The notes beneath the pieces are model-generated. The model was not told the DNA's origin, made no database searches, and saw nothing but the letters and a program-made list of their open reading frames with translations. DNA of 47,498 nucleotides, taken from NCBI GenBank assembly GCA_905182225.1, contig CAJJAJ010000006.1, forward strand, positions 1 through 47,498. The letters are read 5' to 3'. Below are positions 46,179 to 47,498 of this stretch, piece by piece (position 1 is the first letter of the stretch; each line of letters begins with the position of its first letter). The position numbers were made by a program, and so were the translations under genes. This DNA is from an uncultured Aquiluna sp. (lineage in GTDB: Bacteria > Actinomycetota > Actinomycetes > Actinomycetales > Microbacteriaceae).

Positions 46179-46439
46179 ATGGCAAACATCAAGTCCAAGA
46201 TCAAGCGCATCGGAACTAACCAGAAGTCCGAGGACCGCAACAAGGCAGTGAAGACCGAAGTCAAGTCTGCAATCCGCGCGGTGCGCGATGCTAGCTCAGC
46301 CGGTGATAAGGCTGCCGCTGCTGCCGCACTAGTCGGAGCCAACAAGAAGATCGACAAGGCTGTAAGCAAGGGCGTCATCCACAAGAACCAGGCGGCTAAC
46401 CGTAAGTCAGCTATTGCCAAGAAGGTAAATAGTCTCTAA
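46179..46439 (+). CDS. rpsT: 30S ribosomal protein S20
   Basis: Small, strongly basic 16S rRNA-binding protein of 86 residues. [21 protein letters not shown] at the start, an Ala/Lys-rich helical middle and [19 protein letters not shown] at the end are family hallmarks. Upstream purines GAGAAAG serve as ribosome-binding site. A strong terminator follows. Codons look highly biased (AAG for Lys, AAC for Asn), as expected for a ribosomal protein. Confidence 0.97.
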   Translation: MANIKSKIKRIGTNQKSEDRNKAVKTEVKSAIRAVRDASSAGDKAAAAAALVGANKKIDKAVSKGVIHKNQAANRKSAIAKKVNSL

Positions 46440-46451
46440 AAAGCTTTTTAG

Positions 46452-46479
46452 AAAACCGGGCTTATGGCCCGGTTTTTTT
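46452..46479. terminator. bidirectional intrinsic terminator between rpsT and holA
   Basis: AAAACCGGGC (46452-46461), 5-base loop, GCCCGGTTTT (46467-46476), then more T (TTTTTTT to 46479). The stem is 10 bp with perfect pairing. On the plus strand it ends rpsT; on the minus strand the same stem ends holA with a shorter T run. Its right edge overlaps the last codon of holA. Confidence 0.92.
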
Positions 46480-47440
46480 ATTGCCCAGATTTAGCCATCG
46501 CCAATAACAGTTTCTCGATGGAGTACTCCGGGTCCCGGCTTGCGCCCTTTACATCGAAATCAGTTTGGGCAGCCAGCTGCACCAGCTCTATGAGCTGAGG
46601 TTCACTCCAGCCCGCCAACTCCTTTATCGCCCGATCCTGCTGCCACGGTTGCATTCCAGTCGCAGCCGCAGGGGCATTTCTGTCGTTAAACAGCCTTGCT
46701 AGCTGTCTGATCTTCATCGAAAGTGCAGCCGTCAAGGCAACGCTGTCAATACCGGTTGCGAAGCCGTGCCGAAATAGCCTGATAGCCTCACTCGCATTGC
46801 CGGCTAGAGCAGCATCGGCAATCTTGAACGCGTTTGTTTCGACTCTGCCTTGAAAAGTTCGCTCCACTTCGGCAAGTGAGACTTTGGGTACACCCGAATT
46901 GGCCAATTGATCACAGGCGGCGCCAAGTTCCCCCATATCGGACCCGAAAGCCGCTACAAGCGCTCTAATGGCAGGCTGGTCGATTGGCGTCTCGAGTCTC
47001 TGAAATTCCCGCTTTATAAAATCGATCCGATCGACATCTTTTTTTACCTCTTCACAAGAAACATTTAAGGCAGATGCGGAAAGCTGCTTTTTTAGTTTGC
47101 CATTGTGTCCAACAAGGTTAGGAATCCGAACCACGATCGTGCAGTTTTCTGCAGGCTCTAAGAGCAACTGCTCTAAGTCCTCGGCCAGGCCCTCGGATGC
47201 ACTGCCGATGATTACCAGTCTTGGCTCATTAAAAAGCGACGGCGAGGCCAGGCTAAAAATTAGTCCGGGAGAATATTCGCCATCGGCAACTTCATTTACT
47301 TCTAAATCTTCGTGACTAGCCCGCAACTTGTCCTTTATCAACCTGGACGCGCGAGATGCAAAGTATGACTCAGGACCGGATATCAGTACAAGGTTGGCTG
47401 GCTCGGCCTGATGCCAGCTAACCGTTCGTCCATTAGTCAC
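46478..47440 (-). CDS. holA: DNA polymerase III delta subunit
   Basis: Clamp-loader subunit that opens the sliding clamp. 320 residues, weakly conserved but recognisable: NLVLISGPESYFASRAS at the start, SLFNEPRLVII, the middle GSDMGELGAACDQLA and a helical collar domain (ALSMKIRQLARLF, DFDVKGAS). GTG 47440 overlaps the stop of the gene to its right as GTGA. comEC-holA-rpsT-lepA is a conserved actinobacterial order, which supports the call. Confidence 0.93.
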   Translation of the reverse strand: MTNGRTVSWHQAEPANLVLISGPESYFASRASRLIKDKLRASHEDLEVNEVADGEYSPGLIFSLASPSLFNEPRLVIIGSASEGLAEDLEQLLLEPAENCTIVVRIPNLVGHNGKLKKQLSASALNVSCEEVKKDVDRIDFIKREFQRLETPIDQPAIRALVAAFGSDMGELGAACDQLANSGVPKVSLAEVERTFQGRVETNAFKIADAALAGNASEAIRLFRHGFATGIDSVALTAALSMKIRQLARLFNDRNAPAAATGMQPWQQDRAIKELAGWSEPQLIELVQLAAQTDFDVKGASRDPEYSIEKLLLAMAKSGQ

Positions 47441-47498
47441 GCCGTTAGTTTACCCGCGCTTGAAATCTTCCATGCTTGTCCTTCGAACCTAAAAGCGA
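47437..47498 (-). CDS. C-terminal end of an upstream gene, probably comEC (partial)
   Basis: From the window edge one minus-strand frame is open and encodes AFRFEGQAWKISSAGKLTA before a TGA that overlaps the holA GTG by 4 bases. The other two frames offer no such coupling. About 20 codons are too few for a family match; ComEC, the DNA-uptake channel, is inferred only from the usual gene order. Confidence 0.4.
   Translation of the reverse strand, partial: AFRFEGQAWKISSAGKLTA

Overview
The window is a stretch of chromosome from an actinobacterium, most likely a small-genome, freshwater-type member of the Microbacteriaceae. The evidence is the set of actinobacterial gene blocks: map next to a SPOR-domain gene; polyphosphate glucokinase; RNase HI/phosphatase fusion–zinc-ribbon coiled-coil–Nif3; aceE–fasR–fabD–fabH–acpP–fabF; a DUF3145-like gene; and lepA–hemW–hrcA–dnaJ. 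Base composition looks close to even, which is low for the phylum. Genes are packed with few gaps, and many starts overlap the previous stop as ATGA, TTGA or TAGTG. No insertion sequence, prophage or CRISPR array was seen. The genus is an inference.

Layout, left to right. 1-1704: start of a SPOR-domain gene (minus), then map–ppgK (plus). 1706-4864 (minus): RNase P RNA, RNase HI/phosphatase fusion, zinc-ribbon protein, Nif3-like protein, tRNA-Val. 4895-5353: AhpE/BCP-type peroxiredoxin, divergent from aceE. 5488-12771 (plus): pyruvate dehydrogenase E1, a PucR-type regulator and the FAS-II genes fabD, fabH, acpP and fabF, a path from pyruvate through acetyl-CoA to fatty acids. 12768-13232: DUF3145-like gene, convergent. 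13386-13979: thymidine kinase. 14145-18428: a complete AapJQMP-type amino-acid ABC transporter with marked RNA and DNA regulatory structure. 18502-19569: a betaine-homocysteine methyltransferase-like gene. 19583-23050 (minus): a four-gene type III polyketide synthase / ICMT-like methyltransferase / FAD oxidoreductase / UbiA prenyltransferase operon. 23164-25736: tRNA-Met, a GT4 glycosyltransferase and a DMT-type membrane protein. 25821-26384: peptide deformylase. 26373-27408: azlCD exporter directly behind tRNA-Asn.

From about 46.0 kb down to 27.4 kb almost everything reads on the minus strand as a continuous housekeeping array: lepA, hemW, hrcA, dnaJ, rsmE, HIT, phoH, ybeY, CNNM/HlyC-type protein, era, leuA (with a leader-peptide attenuator), recO, uppS, glyS, dusB, dgt, dnaG. 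It covers translation factors, heat-shock control, rRNA/tRNA maturation, ribosome assembly, lipid-carrier synthesis and replication priming. rpsT (plus) and holA (minus) converge on a shared terminator at the right end, and the tail of one more gene, probably comEC, runs off the edge.

The most interesting parts are the T3PKS–methyltransferase–flavoprotein–UbiA operon, which may make a prenylated polyketide quinone or phenol; a 16-bp perfect hairpin that buries the ribosome-binding site and first codons of aapQ; a 22-bp tandem repeat upstream of aapJ; the leuA leader peptide; and a repeated -10-hexamer-to-start spacing that predicts leaderless mRNAs.
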